Positions 1-11,734 of a stretch of DNA of 64,000 bases are shown piece after piece; within the stretch, counting starts at the first letter, position 1, and every line of letters starts with the position of its first letter. The position numbers were made by a program, and so were the translations under genes. Origin of the DNA: Daphnia carinata (taxonomy: Eukaryota > Arthropoda > Branchiopoda > Diplostraca > Daphniidae); contig NC_081334.1 of the NCBI RefSeq assembly GCF_022539665.2, positions 1,550,001-1,614,000 on the forward strand, read 5' to 3'. The notes beneath the pieces were generated by a model. It did not search any database, was not told where the DNA came from, and saw only the letters and a list, made by a program, of their open reading frames with translations.

Positions 1-52
1 TTTTTTTTATTTATAATGTATAACGTACATTTTTCACACATTTTACAACCAT

Positions 53-135
53 GGACAATGTCGAATGGTGTGGGACTTGAACCACAAACCTATAGCATTC
101 CAGCACAGCGCGCTACCATTGCGCCATGAATGTCC
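53..135 (-). repeat. tRNA-like element (SINE head or tRNA pseudogene)
   Basis: Read on the minus strand, this stretch has an A-box-like motif (TGGCGCAATGG) and a B-box-like motif (GGTTCAAGTCC) at tRNA-like spacing. The acceptor and T arms do not fold into a proper cloverleaf, so it is more likely a tRNA-derived repeat or tRNA pseudogene than a working tRNA gene. Confidence 0.4.
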
Positions 136-228
136 TTTTCTAGGCTGATTAAAATTTTGATGCGGATGTTGAAATAAGTTCGACACAAGGTTATTATGGA
201 ATGCCTATCATGATATTAATAAGTTATA

Positions 229-296
229 GATGGCATAATGGTAAAGCTACTGATTGGCACGCTAGAATACTTGGGTTCGATCCCCATACCAGTCAA
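229..296 (+). repeat. tRNA-like element (SINE-like copy)
   Basis: An A-box-like TGGCATAATGG is followed about 45 nt later by a near-perfect B box, GGTTCGATCCC. The acceptor arms do not pair. The element resembles 21698-21760 in several blocks (GATGGC, ATTGGCA, TAGA, a GATCCCC region and a final CCAG), which suggests a dispersed tRNA-derived family rather than a chance match. Confidence 0.4.
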
Positions 297-431
297 TAAA
301 ACAACTAAATAAATAAATGCAATAAATAAATAATCTTACAAAGCATTTTATTTTCCCTCCTTCCACCCACAATCCACCACTATACATGTTCCACATAATA
401 CATACAACAATACATACATATATACACTTAA

Positions 432-750
432 AACTAACCCGTTGGCTGCCACGCCATCTTAACTACGGTCGCTACGTCGCTATCATAGGGATAGCGACCA
501 AGGGGGCCGGGTAGGCCGGGCTGATACGATGATGAGACCTTTACGGGAATGCACACCCCAGGTCTCATCTATCGCATCGATCAAGGGAAATTCCCTATGG
601 TGCATTGCCTAAGGGGCCATCCGGCCAATCTTGGGCAGTGGCGCTGCTCCACTCCATGGCAGATAGCCATGGAGCAGAACAGCGCGGCCCGTCCCTGTCA
701 AGCTACAAAAAAAAGGGGATAAAAGGTGGGTGGCAGCCAACGGGTTAGTT
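432..750. mobile_element. MITE-like non-autonomous element with 21-bp terminal inverted repeats
   Basis: Positions 432-452 and 730-750 are perfect 21-bp inverted repeats (outer end AACTAACCC). The 319-bp element has no coding capacity. It holds further internal inverted repeats: 531-540 with 560-569 (10/10 matches) and 641-659 with 667-685 (16/19). It is clearly more GC-rich than its surroundings. TTAA occurs at both borders (428-431 and 749-752), which would fit a TTAA-targeting family, but the border is not exact, so the superfamily is left open. Confidence 0.6.
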
Positions 751-788
751 AACAATAAACATTACAAAACACACACAATACCAAGAAG

Positions 789-883
789 ACGAGGCGACGG
801 CGGGATGACGGGCGAGGCGACGACGGGCGAGTTGACGGCGGGCGAGGCGACGGGCGAGGCGACGGCGGGACGACGGGCGAGGC
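789..883. repeat. GC-rich minisatellite
   Basis: Degenerate tandem units of about 12-23 nt start with GAGGCGACG and end with GGGC, repeated about six times. The reading frame on the minus strand stays open only because of the repeat, giving a Ser/Pro/Arg low-complexity peptide. It is not treated as a gene. Confidence 0.6.
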
Positions 884-3800
884 AAAACCGAGTGATGAGC
901 TAGGTGCAGACAGATGATGAAGCGTGATGGGCAAAACTTAGAATCTTAATTTCCAATTTTGCGTGGTACTCAAGGAGAAGATGGTATGGTTCTAAATGAT
1001 AAATTTTAGGAAAACATGTTACTACATGAAGAATATAGGATTGTTGGCTTAATTATAACAAATAAGGCAATTTTACTTGCAACTGTTATCCAAAGAATCA
1101 AGAATTGTAAGAGCAGCCAATTTTGCTGAAGAAGGCAGAGGCTTGGCAGTCCTGCGATGGAATACTAAATTTGAAGAAAAGCAATACTAGGCAAGCCAAT
1201 AACTTAAAATACCAAAAGAGACTGGTTTGACATTCATGTCATTGTGTGTTGGCTGGTGGTGGTTAATTGTTTGTAACAAAACAAAGTGCAACACAATCTA
1301 TCAGAGCAAAACTGATTCTGATATCTGGGCGAAGTGCAGCAAAATGGGACAGTGGCATTTTGATTCTACGTATGCACATCATTGATAATCATCTTCCAGG
1401 TTATCATCTTTTGTGCTGCAAGTTCCACGAGCAAGATCTTAAAGGTAGAATCATGCCAATTGGTTTACAGACAGCCAAAGTACAAGTTAGATACCTATCA
1501 ATCAGCAACGGAATAGCATGATGGAATGCCAAGGTCATCTAACAGGGTAATGTATGACTGTTTGGAATTAGCAGCTTGCTTAGCTTACAAGATTACCTGT
1601 TGCATGAAAAATGAACCATTTGGTATGCTTCACTTCCAAAAGCTACACAGGGAATTAATAACTTAATTGTTTGTTTGATATAACGTTTCCGTTGGAGTAT
1701 AACACAATTAACCAAAACTTTTAAACACAGATTTCACTTGTCACACCACAGCCACAGGTAGCTATACAGAAACAAATGAAGTCCCGCACTAGCGACACCT
1801 GGTTTTTTTATTTACAACTAAAATAATGGCGAATCTTAAATTTCAAAACAATGCGAATCATCAGAATTTCAAAACAAGTTGTTTATTCAGTAATATAAAT
1901 ATATTTTTTTGGAAAATTCATTCCAAAAATCATTATTTGGGCTCCCCATTTAACAAGGATTTCATTGCTATTCTATATGCGCGTACCCAACCAACACTAA
2001 ATAGTGCTTCTGCATAAAATGATTCTTCATATTTTTTTTCTAAATGGTATTAATCATTTCATACCTGCTGTTTCTGCATGTACATCGCCACACACATTGA
2101 AATCGTTCTTTTTCTTTTGTCGATACGCCAAAAATAAACGACGAGATGCGACCAAGACACGTTATGCCTGAGAATCAATTTGCAGCCGTATAATATGATA
2201 AAAAGAACGAGAAATAGTACGTGTACCTGTATAAGTTTATCTGACGACTGGTGAATTCTCACCTAAACCTGCCATTAATTGCTGGATGAACTGAACAGTA
2301 GGCTACAGGTCGGCCGGAGGGGGAAAAATCATTGGATAGACCTTAAAGTACAGCTGACTCTTGCTTTTGATATGGGGATATACTGAATTGTCGTAAGATA
2401 TCAAAAATTAACTGTTAACTCGTGAAGGATCAGCAGCGAATGCCGGGCTGTAATCAGATTCAGTGGTGCTAACGTTCTGAGCGCATTCACAAGACGACTG
2501 TTGTTGAATATAACTGGAAACATCCAGCAAGTGGAACGAGCGCAAACACCGAACGGCTGCAACGATATGCGAAATCTAATAACAAACAGGGGATCCATTA
2601 AAAATGTACTTCGTTCTAATTTCAATTAATTAACTGATCTTGCTATCGGGCGACGATAAACTATACCATATAATCGCAAATCAGCTCATCTTGCCAGTTC
2701 CAATGAATGAGGTTCAACAAGAATGCACCAATGACAAAGTATTGGCAGTGTGAAGCACATGCAGAATACGCAAGGTGGTGGGGTGTGTTCAGCTCATTTT
2801 TTGTGCACTAGTCAAAGTCTAAAGCCAAACAGGAAAATTTTAGTTTGAAAGTAGGACTTGCTGGTCTAAAGATACTATAATAATTGCCTTGCACTAATAA
2901 TTTGCACTGTCATTGCAATCATTTTAAAACTTGATATCTCCTATCACCAATATCTCACACACTTTTACAGCTGACGTAAGGTATAGAAGACTTCCACAAT
3001 CCCGATCCACAGTGAGTTAATTTCATCAAAGCAGAAACCAGTTTTGTTTGAGGAGTGATATGGTCCTAGTATTTACACAAATTAGTAAAAACATTACGTA
3101 AAATTACAGTCTTGATGAAGGGTAAGCAGATACCAGTGAGAGACGAAAATGTTGGAAGTATGCCATATACCATCAGAAAAGCAAAGGTCAAAATCATTCC
3201 TTCTTGAAAAATCCATCAGTATTTCTGCTTATACACCTTATCTTCTCACCTTGCAGATGAGCTTGTTAGCACTTCCAAAAAGGCAAATAAGCTATCAACA
3301 GTATTGGTTTTTGTTACTCCACATCTGTTTGAATACAAGAAAATAAATATCACATAAACATCTAATTGCGCAATTAAAATTTTTTTGTTATTCTAGTCAT
3401 TCTGGAATAAAAATTTGCAATATCATACCAGGATTTCATCATACCAATTCCAGAACACATTGTGGTTATTGAATTGCCCTTCAATTTTTGAACTGAAACA
3501 CAGCCAGGTATCTTGAACCAAGTAAACAAAGGTTAGAAGATATTTGCAAACACAAATGTGAAATGATGCATGTGAAGCAAGTGCCGTACGGGAGACTGCC
3601 GCACATGTACTTAGGTTGGCATCGAAAGCAAAAACAATAGCCACCACAGGAAGGAAGATTGATCTCGACTCACTCTCCACGTGACGCAACCGGAGAATTC
3701 TCGTCACGAATTTCCTTCTGCCTTGCACTGCGTACGAAATAAGACAATATTTTAGCAGGGAAATGAAAAGCTAAATTCAATGTAATACACGGTCTTCACA

Positions 3801-5476
3801 AACAAAGTGAATGACAACATTCTGTTATGCTTATCTAATTTCGAATGTTTAACTGGCATGTTAATAGGCAACATACCTAATCTTAATAACATACGAAACC
3901 ATTATTTCTAACATAAATTTAAATTCATTCTTGCTTTTCTTTGTTAACGAATAAAAAACAGCGTAAAACTGGAAGAAAAGTTGTTTTCAAACTGTTACCG
4001 TGACGGCATACACGTGGTCAGAAAACCAACTTGTGTGCTGAGGTCATTTCCAGGTAAATCAATCACTCACTATGTTGCCTCCTTCACTAAAAAAAAGCAG
4101 GCAAGAAGCCATAGACTTTCATTTTTAACGATTAATTATCCTTTTCAGTTCATAAAGCTATATCAGAGCAACAACAAGCAATAAAAACCTACTTTACATC
4201 GCTCATCCACGACACAAATGCAATTGCCGGGAAAAAATGAAGGTGAACCATCAGAGGGACAAGCAAGGTGACTAATACAGGTAGCCATCTAGCGTTGACG
4301 GTACAAACCATAGAATTTTACCAAGACAGGTTAACATTAACACAAAAAAATTTCGCTTTCACCTACCGAATCTGTAAATGAAGTGATTTTTCCGCAAAAG
4401 TGGCCCCAAGGAAGCAGAGGAACGATGTCTTCCTTTAGCCTTTTCCTGGTATCAAATAAATTTTAGAAACAAACAATGTTCAAGCAATGTATGTGGGAAA
4501 GGCTAAGTAACTGGAATAGGTTTTTTTTTCTTCTCACAGGTTTAGCTCCCAAACATCCTGATCGAAATAGTTGTAATTGATACAAAAGTAATCTCCGGGG
4601 AGGAAGTCAGAAAGACTGAGTACTAGGTTAACATAGCTTTCCTCAATTTTAGTCACAATTGTTGCAGTTATCTACATGTTTAGATGCCTTAATTCACTAA
4701 CGTGTAGGTATTTTGGGGTCAATCTTATATTATTACCTATCATTTTTTTGTGTTCATTCTCACTCTTCCCTCCCAACCTGTTCCTGCCATTAAAATTTGT
4801 TATTATAATAGCAAATGCAATAACAATCTATACTTACTAAACAGAAAAACTTACAGATGAAGCCAATCTTAGAAAAATCTATATAAAGTTAAAGGAAATA
4901 ATTGTAATAAGAATATATATTTTCACTCTACAAAAATAGTTACCTATGCAATCTCCATGGTGCTATTCCCCTCGATAGTTACAGCCACTATTAGAATGTT
5001 TTGTTATCTAAGGAGCTCTGAGTTACGGCAAATGCAGCTCTTCCACGGTGTTACTATACTATGAACTTGGATAGTCTTATATGGCCTTTGCGAGATGGCG
5101 TTGCTTGACAGGTAGGTAGTGAACGCCATCTAGCGAATTCCATAGTTTTTGCGGAAAGTCTATATTTTAGGAGCCCACATGGATCATAATGGGTATGATG
5201 AAAGACAGCAACACGCAAAAATTGGATTTATTTCAAGTTGATGAAAATGAATAATTAAAGGAATTGTTGTCTGAAAATTAGAAGGTTTGAATTCGATTTC
5301 ATAACAACCATTTAAACGTAAATAGCACGAAATAATTGCCATTATTAGGAATCGGCTTTTGTTCTGGTTATCGCAGGTTAGGTTTTATCGAATTACAGGT
5401 CAAAATTTAAAGCTGGCTTTTTTACTATCGGGGCAAACGAGAGGACAGTTTGCCAACGAAAAATGTGTTACATCAT
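884..5476. other. Gene-poor AT-rich stretch
   Basis: No gene could be supported here. The longest open frames (for example 3423-3728 minus, 101 codons, and 1267-1521 plus) lack recognisable domains, codon bias or splice partners. Non-coding exons or an lncRNA cannot be excluded. The end of this stretch probably overlaps the 3' UTR of PLK4. Confidence 0.5.
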
Positions 5477-5482
5477 TTTATT
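5477..5482 (-). other. Candidate polyadenylation signal for PLK4
   Basis: AATAAA on the minus strand, about 250 nt past the PLK4 stop codon. Its position is plausible, but AT-rich DNA makes chance matches common. Confidence 0.35.
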
Positions 5483-5728
5483 TTCGAAGCCTGAATCCTG
5501 AAAGTGGGTTCTATCACCTGAGCGGTTGGCAATTCGTTTGCTGAGCCTGCTTGCAACCTTCAGCACAAACCGTTAAAATAGTAGAATACATACATATGGT
5601 CATACAACAACCGGATTTTTGAAAAAAAAAGTAAAATTGAATAAAGGAAAAAAAAAAGAAAAAAAAGCTCATCAAGCAATAGGCAATATACAGCTGCATT
5701 AATGCAGCGTACGAAAAGCTATCCACCG

Positions 5729-8727
5729 CTACCGAAGAACTCCATACTTCGGCTGCGGTGGACCTCGATTGCACATCACCAGTTGTTCCACGGCTTTAGG
5801 TACCAGTGACAGTTTATGCCGTACCTCGTCTGGCAACGCTTCTTTCGTGTTGAAAATTTCGGCGCTGCTGTGCTCGGAGGGACTGAAAACAACGGTGCTC
5901 GAATTTGGAGCTATTGCAATTCGTGAACCGTCGTTGAAATGGACTTCCACATCTCCTGTTGAAAAACCGAAAACATTTTCCATTACCACACATTTTTTCT
6001 TTAGAGAATTCATTTGTGCTCATGCTAACCTGAGGATTTCTGGATGGCTCGGCCGATGCCGGATACTTCAACCGTGCGGGTTATGTTAACTAGTTTAGGC
6101 TGATCTAATCGCCGAAGAGACGCGCTTTTACCAGAATTATTAACGGCGCTGCGAACGGATCCGTCAAATGATTTCAAACCGCTAAGCACAGGCTCCGTTA
6201 CTTGATTCTCTTTGTTGCTACACGACTGTTTGTTTGAGCTTGGAGCCATCGGCTTTCGTCCGATTGTAATTGGAAAGAATGGAAGAGAGCCATTGGCTAT
6301 CGGCAGCGATGCCAGCTGATTCACGACTTCCTCAACCCGTTCACAGTGAGCTAAGCACTCTTTCAGGTGGTGCCACAAGTCCCTTATGCTTTCGCGGTCT
6401 AGATGTGGTTCCTCATTTTTTAATGTCAGTGTCGTCATTTGGCCGTTAGGTTCTGTTATCTGAAGGCCGTTTGTAGTACGTGTCATTTTCCATCCAGAAT
6501 AGAAGAGCGCTTCAAAGTCGGCGTTAGGTCCATTCTCCATTAAAAGGCATTTGGCACGATCGCTATACAAAATTACTTTTGGCGTCTTTGCTTTGACCAG
6601 ACTTACGAACCTAAATAAATAATTGTCCGGGTTTCAATTATAACGTTGAAGTTGGCAATACTGGAATATAACATACCTAGAGGCATATAGATATTTTTTC
6701 CAGTGTTCAGAAGGGAGATTCTCATAACAGTAGATAGCGTCTGATCCTTTTGAAGGCAATGGTGGAGGGACATCAGCTACCGGTATACCTTTGCCATTAT
6801 TAGGCTGATACAGAACGATCTATTCAATTTTTGAGATAATGTTAGCAACCGAATTTTCAGGTAGGCGATAATAGGTAAATACTGACTCACTCTCATTCCA
6901 TCACCAGAGATTCGACAAACATCTACAATACGCTCTGCACCACTTCGTGTTCGAATGAATTCAAGGCAAATTTCGCCTTGATCAAGAATGGAACATACAG
7001 CATTCTTTGTTCGCTGTCTGGTAGCTTTCAGTCGAGCGGTAGAAAGTGGTGGAGTAAGTTCGTTGAGGCAGCGACTCCTGTTAGATGGGTTAACCGGATT
7101 CGCCTTTGGTAGTTTCGCAGCGTGGCACTGGCAGCTGCCAGCATGAGAACAAATACTTTGACAGGGAGAATGATGGCTGCAATGCGTACTTCTATTGTTA
7201 AAGCTGTGTTGGCAAGGGTTATGGTGGCAACTGTGTCTTCCGCACGGATCGTCACACTGTCTCTCACGAGAAATTGCAGTAGGTAATGCCGTTTCTATGC
7301 AAGGTTCTCCCCAAGATTGAACTTGACGATTCCTCATTTCGGAATGCATTCGTCCGTCTGGTAAAGAATGAGTACTGCAAACAAAGAATTTGAAATTTAG
7401 AAATCGTACATTAAGAAAAGACGGATCTTTCGACTTACGAATTTTTATTGCTGGTGGAAGTAGATTTGGGTAATGCTAAAATTGGACCGGTGTTTATTTC
7501 TCGGTTGCTGTTACATCGACGTAACTTCGGTAACATTGGCGGTTGCACTTTGATGGAAGGCGTCATAAGAGACGGTACGGTCGACATGGTAAAAAGACCA
7601 CTGTCAATATCATTACGGTTACGTTTGTTCATAAATGGATGTTCCATCACTTCATCTAAAGTGGGTCTTTCTTTGGGATTCTTCTTAAGTAGACGTTGTA
7701 TGAGATCTTTGGCTTCGGCTGACATTGTTACTGGTAACTATACCGGTCATAAGAAATAGGCACCTAAATATGCAACTTGACAGCAAATAGCTACCTTATA
7801 GTCAGCCATTACAACGCGCGTCAAAGTCGATTTTACGGCATCGGTGTCAAAGGGAGGCCGTCCTACTAGTAGAGTATACAATAAACAGCCAAGACCCCAA
7901 ACATCTGCTTCGAAACCATGTGAACTGCGCGTAGCAACCTACACGAATTTCGTATTTTGTTTCAATACATAAAATAGATCTGGATGTGAAAGAAGCATTA
8001 CCTCTGGAGATATATAATTGGGAGTTCCACACATTGTCATGTGTTTTTCGTCTGGCCGAGTAAGCTGTGTTGCAAGCCCAAAATCTGCTATTTTCTGTTT
8101 TAAAATAATGCCTTTAAATTTTATACCAATAAAAAGTAGCAAAAATGAAGACTTACAATTTTCATTTCTTTTGTTAAAAGTAGATTAGCCAATGAGAGAT
8201 CCCTGTGAAGGATGTTGTGTGAGTGAAGGTACAGCATTCCCTCTAACAACTGATTCATAACCTCACGTGCCTCATCCTCACTGAGTGGGTGACCCAAAGA
8301 TTTTAGGTAGCGTTGGAATTCACCATTTTCACACAAGTCCAGTACCAAGTAGACAAAATCACTGTCTTCAAAAAAGGCATGGAGTTGAAGTATTGATGGA
8401 TGGCTAAGTCTGGAGTGGATTGCCACTTCTTGTCTGACTCGGTTGACCATACCAGCAGCTTGCATCATCTTCTTGTTGATCTGTCAGATTGGTAATTTCA
8501 TTATAAATTAGTGTAACCAGATAAAACTATACAATAAGAAATACCATTTTTATTGCAACAGCAACTCCATTTGTTTTACAAACGGCACGATGCACAGAGG
8601 CGAAACCTCCTTTACCCACTTGTTCGTAGAATTCATAGTCCTGAAACGAAATTTATTTATTTTCTCTTAGGATTACTTTACTGATTTAAAGCCAACTTAC
8701 CTCTATAGAATTTCCGAAATCTGTCAT
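5729..8727 (-). CDS. PLK4: Serine/threonine-protein kinase PLK4 (polo-like kinase 4)
   Basis: PLK4 is the centriole-duplication kinase that acts at the mother centriole. Ten coding exons on the minus strand: 8727-8701, 8640-8545, 8480-8157, 8094-8002, 7938-7795, 7737-7439, 7374-6891, 6819-6677, 6610-6030, 5955-5729. They join in phase to about 805 residues. The start is ATG at 8727 (MTDFG). The kinase domain has the glycine loop GKGGFAS, the catalytic [10 protein letters not shown] motif, a DFG loop and a GTPNYISPE activation segment. A DSG phosphodegron-like motif (about residues 273-275, DSGLFT) follows, as in other PLK4 proteins degraded through Slimb/beta-TrCP. Polo-box sequence covers the C-terminal half. 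Between kinase and polo boxes, exon 7 encodes an unusual Cys/His-rich segment (about residues 368-412). The gene is divergent from SNF8, 350 bp away. Confidence 0.93.
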
Positions 8728-9077
8728 TTTAATCTCGGTAATGTCTACAGAAAGTTTTTAATCACAACGTGATAAAAAGAAATGCACCCTAAGGTAAGAT
8801 AAACATACATCGCTAACCGTCACCATAAACATCAATAGCCACTGCACAATGGCAGACCAAGCCGCCGTTTTTGAATAGTTTGGCAGGGTGCGTTCACAAA
8901 TCATAAGACGGCGGAGAACGAGTTAGTTAGTTAACCGGTCTTAAGTCAGTTAACGTAGATAACATGTCTGCACTTTGAAGTTTTTCCGCAACACCAGTAG
9001 CAAAGCGTATTAATGTCAGTGTGTACAGAAGGAATTATAGATAACACTCGTTGAAGGAAACGATAACATTAACAAAA
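8728..9077. promoter_or_regulatory. Shared 350-bp intergenic region between PLK4 and SNF8
   Basis: The two start codons face away from each other with only 350 bp between them, so both 5' UTRs and promoters must lie here. No TATA box is evident. A bidirectional housekeeping-type promoter is inferred. Confidence 0.5.
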
Positions 9078-10047
9078 ATGAGGAAGCGACCAGGAATCGG
9101 TGCCATTCAGAAGCAAAGGGTAGAGCAGGAACGGTTTCGAGGTAAAGCCACCGAACTGCAAGACAATGTCTTTGAACAAATGACAAATCAAATGGAAAAA
9201 TTTCGATCTAATTTGGAAACCTTTGCCGCGAAACATCGAAATGAAATCAAGAAAAATCCCGCCTTCAGGAAACAATTCCAAGAAATGTGTGCCTCAATAG
9301 GAGTAGACCCATTAGCATCCAGCAAAGGCTTTTGGTCTGAGTTGTTGGGAGTTGGAGACTTTTATTATGAAATTGCTGTCCAAGTTATTGAAGTTTGCCT
9401 GGCCACTTCACAGCAAAATGGAGGTTTAATTACTTTAGGTGAACTTAGACAGAGATTAGTCAAAGCTAGGGGAAAATCCCAGCACCACCAAAATATTTCC
9501 AAGTAAATTGCCGTTTTAAGTCTTGCAAATAGAATAAAGTGTTCTAATTACACATTCTGCTTTTATTTTAACAGTGATGACATAATACGAGCAATAAAAA
9601 AATTGAAAGTGCTGGGATCAGGATTTTCTATTATTTCTCTAAAAGATACCCAGGATTCTTCAGATGTCCTCATTCGTTCTATCCCAGGTGAATTGAATGC
9701 TGATCACACTGAAGTCCTAAAAATTGCAGAGGCTCAGGCATTCACATCTGTTGAAACTATAAAGTAAGTTTCACATATTAAGACACTTAATCTAGCCCCA
9801 TACTTTGTCTCTTTTTTCAGTTGATTTTCTCATATATATTTGTGTAAGCCATAGCGTTTATTACCAAGATCATTAGTTAATGTTTCCATTAATCCTTGAT
9901 AGGTCTAAGCTAAAGTGGGACGATGTTCGCTGCCAACAAATCCTTAACGAACTTGTACGAGATGGTGTCGCGTGGGTTGATGAACAATCCACCAAAAAAA
10001 CTTATTGGTTTCCTTCGTTTTTCAAGCCTCTCATCAATGAAAGTTGA
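9078..10047 (+). CDS. SNF8: ESCRT-II subunit SNF8 / VPS22 (EAP30)
   Basis: SNF8 is the VPS22 subunit of ESCRT-II, which helps sort ubiquitinated membrane cargo into multivesicular endosomes. Three exons, 9078-9502, 9575-9763 and 9903-10047, join in phase to 252 residues, close to the usual length of about 250-258. The start at 9078 gives [11 protein letters not shown], typical of the family; an upstream in-frame extension begins only with a TTG. An N-terminal helical region is followed by the EAP30 winged-helix repeats, with recognisable segments such as [26 protein letters not shown] and the near-terminal WFPSFF. Confidence 0.95.
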
Positions 10048-10114
10048 GTGTATTTTTCTTTTGTAATATTTCAATTTAAAAATTTACCTATTAAAATTTT
10101 TCTGTATATTAAGT

Positions 10115-10120
10115 AATAAA
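10115..10120 (+). other. Polyadenylation signal of SNF8
   Basis: AATAAA 68 nt past the SNF8 stop codon, in an AT-rich 3' UTR. Confidence 0.6.
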
Positions 10121-11220
10121 CATTCAGCCTAATAACCTTTCGAATACAAATTGCATCAAATGTTTACACTAACTTTTCGTTTATCGTAGTGAAGTCGTAC
10201 ATCCTCCACGTCGTTCAAATCCAAAGGTGATAATTGCAGGGTATGTCTTACTACACTTCCTGCCATTCAATCACACTCATTGATCCTCTAGTTTGACTAA
10301 ATACTGGATTATTAGCAGACAGGTTTTAGTTAAGAGTCATGTCATGTTCCTGCTTCTATCCAGAGAACATAAATTACCTATAGACAAACCATAAAAACTA
10401 ATGCATCATAAGGCCTAAACAAGAAAATTCACCATTAACTATGTATTGGCCTGCACATTGGTATGTTTTTTTTTTGTTTTGTAACACAACACCAAAAAAA
10501 AAATTATTATTATTATTATAATAAATGAAAACACAGGATGATGAAAAGATAGGAAGCGCGATGACAAAAATTCATTTTTTAAATCTTCCTATGCAGTGAA
10601 AAAAAAAAAACAAGGGGGGGGGGAAGGGGAAAAGACACAACAGTCTGATGAACGAAGAGTAGCGGGAGGGAGATTGAATCCTGCCGACAGGGAATAAGAG
10701 TACAACTTTTGCAGACGACCAATCTTTAGCAATGGAGAAAATAGGTTTAAGTGACTGCTGGAGCTTGTGAACGTGTCCTTTAGTGTGCTTTCGTGGAATG
10801 TCGTGCACAGAAGCTGTGGAAAGAGGAAGCGAGGTAACACATAGTAGTAGTTCTAATATTTACTTGTTTTTTTTTTTGTTTTTTCAAGAAGACGGTAAAT
10901 AATTATCGCAAGTTCTTTTGCCGTCTCACTTCTCTTTTTTTTTTTTTTTTTTTTTTTTTCAATTTGAGTAAGGAAGTTAATGTTTTCTTCTTTTTTTATA
11001 CAAAAAAAAAAACCGAAGCGTCTCTTTCTCTCGCTGATCTATGTGAAAGCGGGTGATACACCAAAATCAAAGTTACTTTTCCTCGTTCGTTTTCTTGTTC
11101 TTGTCTATCTTGTTCGTTCAATCGGAATAGTTATGTATAAAAAGGGGAAATGGAGATAATAGTGATGGAGCTGAAAGAACGAATCCGAACTGAAAGATAC
11201 CTTTACATACAAAATAATTT

Positions 11221-11257
<37 letters not shown>

Positions 11258-11734
11258 GGAAAAATAAAGAGAGAAAAAAAATCTGAATAAAGATTTGCCA
11301 TATCGAAAAGAAAAGAAACGGGAGCAGGGGTTGAAAAAAAGGCACAATATCTGACCTTAAACGAAACGGGAGAATGGACGATAACTTGTACCTACAAAAA
11401 GGAGAGAAATGTGTGTGTTATCTGCCTGTGACCCGAACGGAAACATGAAAGGGTTGAGATGGAGAAACAAGAAAATTGGATAGAGGCAAAAGAAAGAAAA
11501 AAAAAAAAATTAATAAAATCATTTAAATCAATTCTTATTAGCGGCCGAGTCCTCTCGACTGATTTTCCCGTGGAAGAAAAAAGAATTTTGCCGTCGCGAG
11601 AGAGCGAAGGAGCCGTGAAATGTTCCCACCGTTTCGGCCATCGAAACGTACGCGGGTCGGTTGTGTATGTAAACTGGGAGACGAGAAGGTCCTACTCCTT
11701 TATTATATTTGAAAATGTTCACACGGTTGATGCC
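10121..11734. other. Intergenic / 3' UTR with simple repeats
   Basis: No coding gene seen. It holds homopolymer tracts (A, G and T runs at 10598-10625 and 10936-10959) and a TAA/ATT triplet microsatellite at about 11220-11252. The right part is probably the 3' UTR of the catenin gene on the minus strand. Confidence 0.5.

Noticed and set aside
229..296. Functional tRNA gene
   Set aside because: A and B boxes are present, but the acceptor and T stems do not pair, so no cloverleaf can form.
749..934. Ser/Pro-rich open frame on the minus strand
   Set aside because: It is the translation of the GC-rich minisatellite, open only because the repeat lacks stops.
1267..1521. 84-codon open frame on the plus strand
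   Set aside because: Begins with TTG, lacks any recognisable motif and is surrounded by AT-rich non-coding DNA.
3423..3728. 101-codon open frame on the minus strand
   Set aside because: No domain, no codon bias and no splice partner. It is within what is expected by chance in 5 kb of intergenic DNA.
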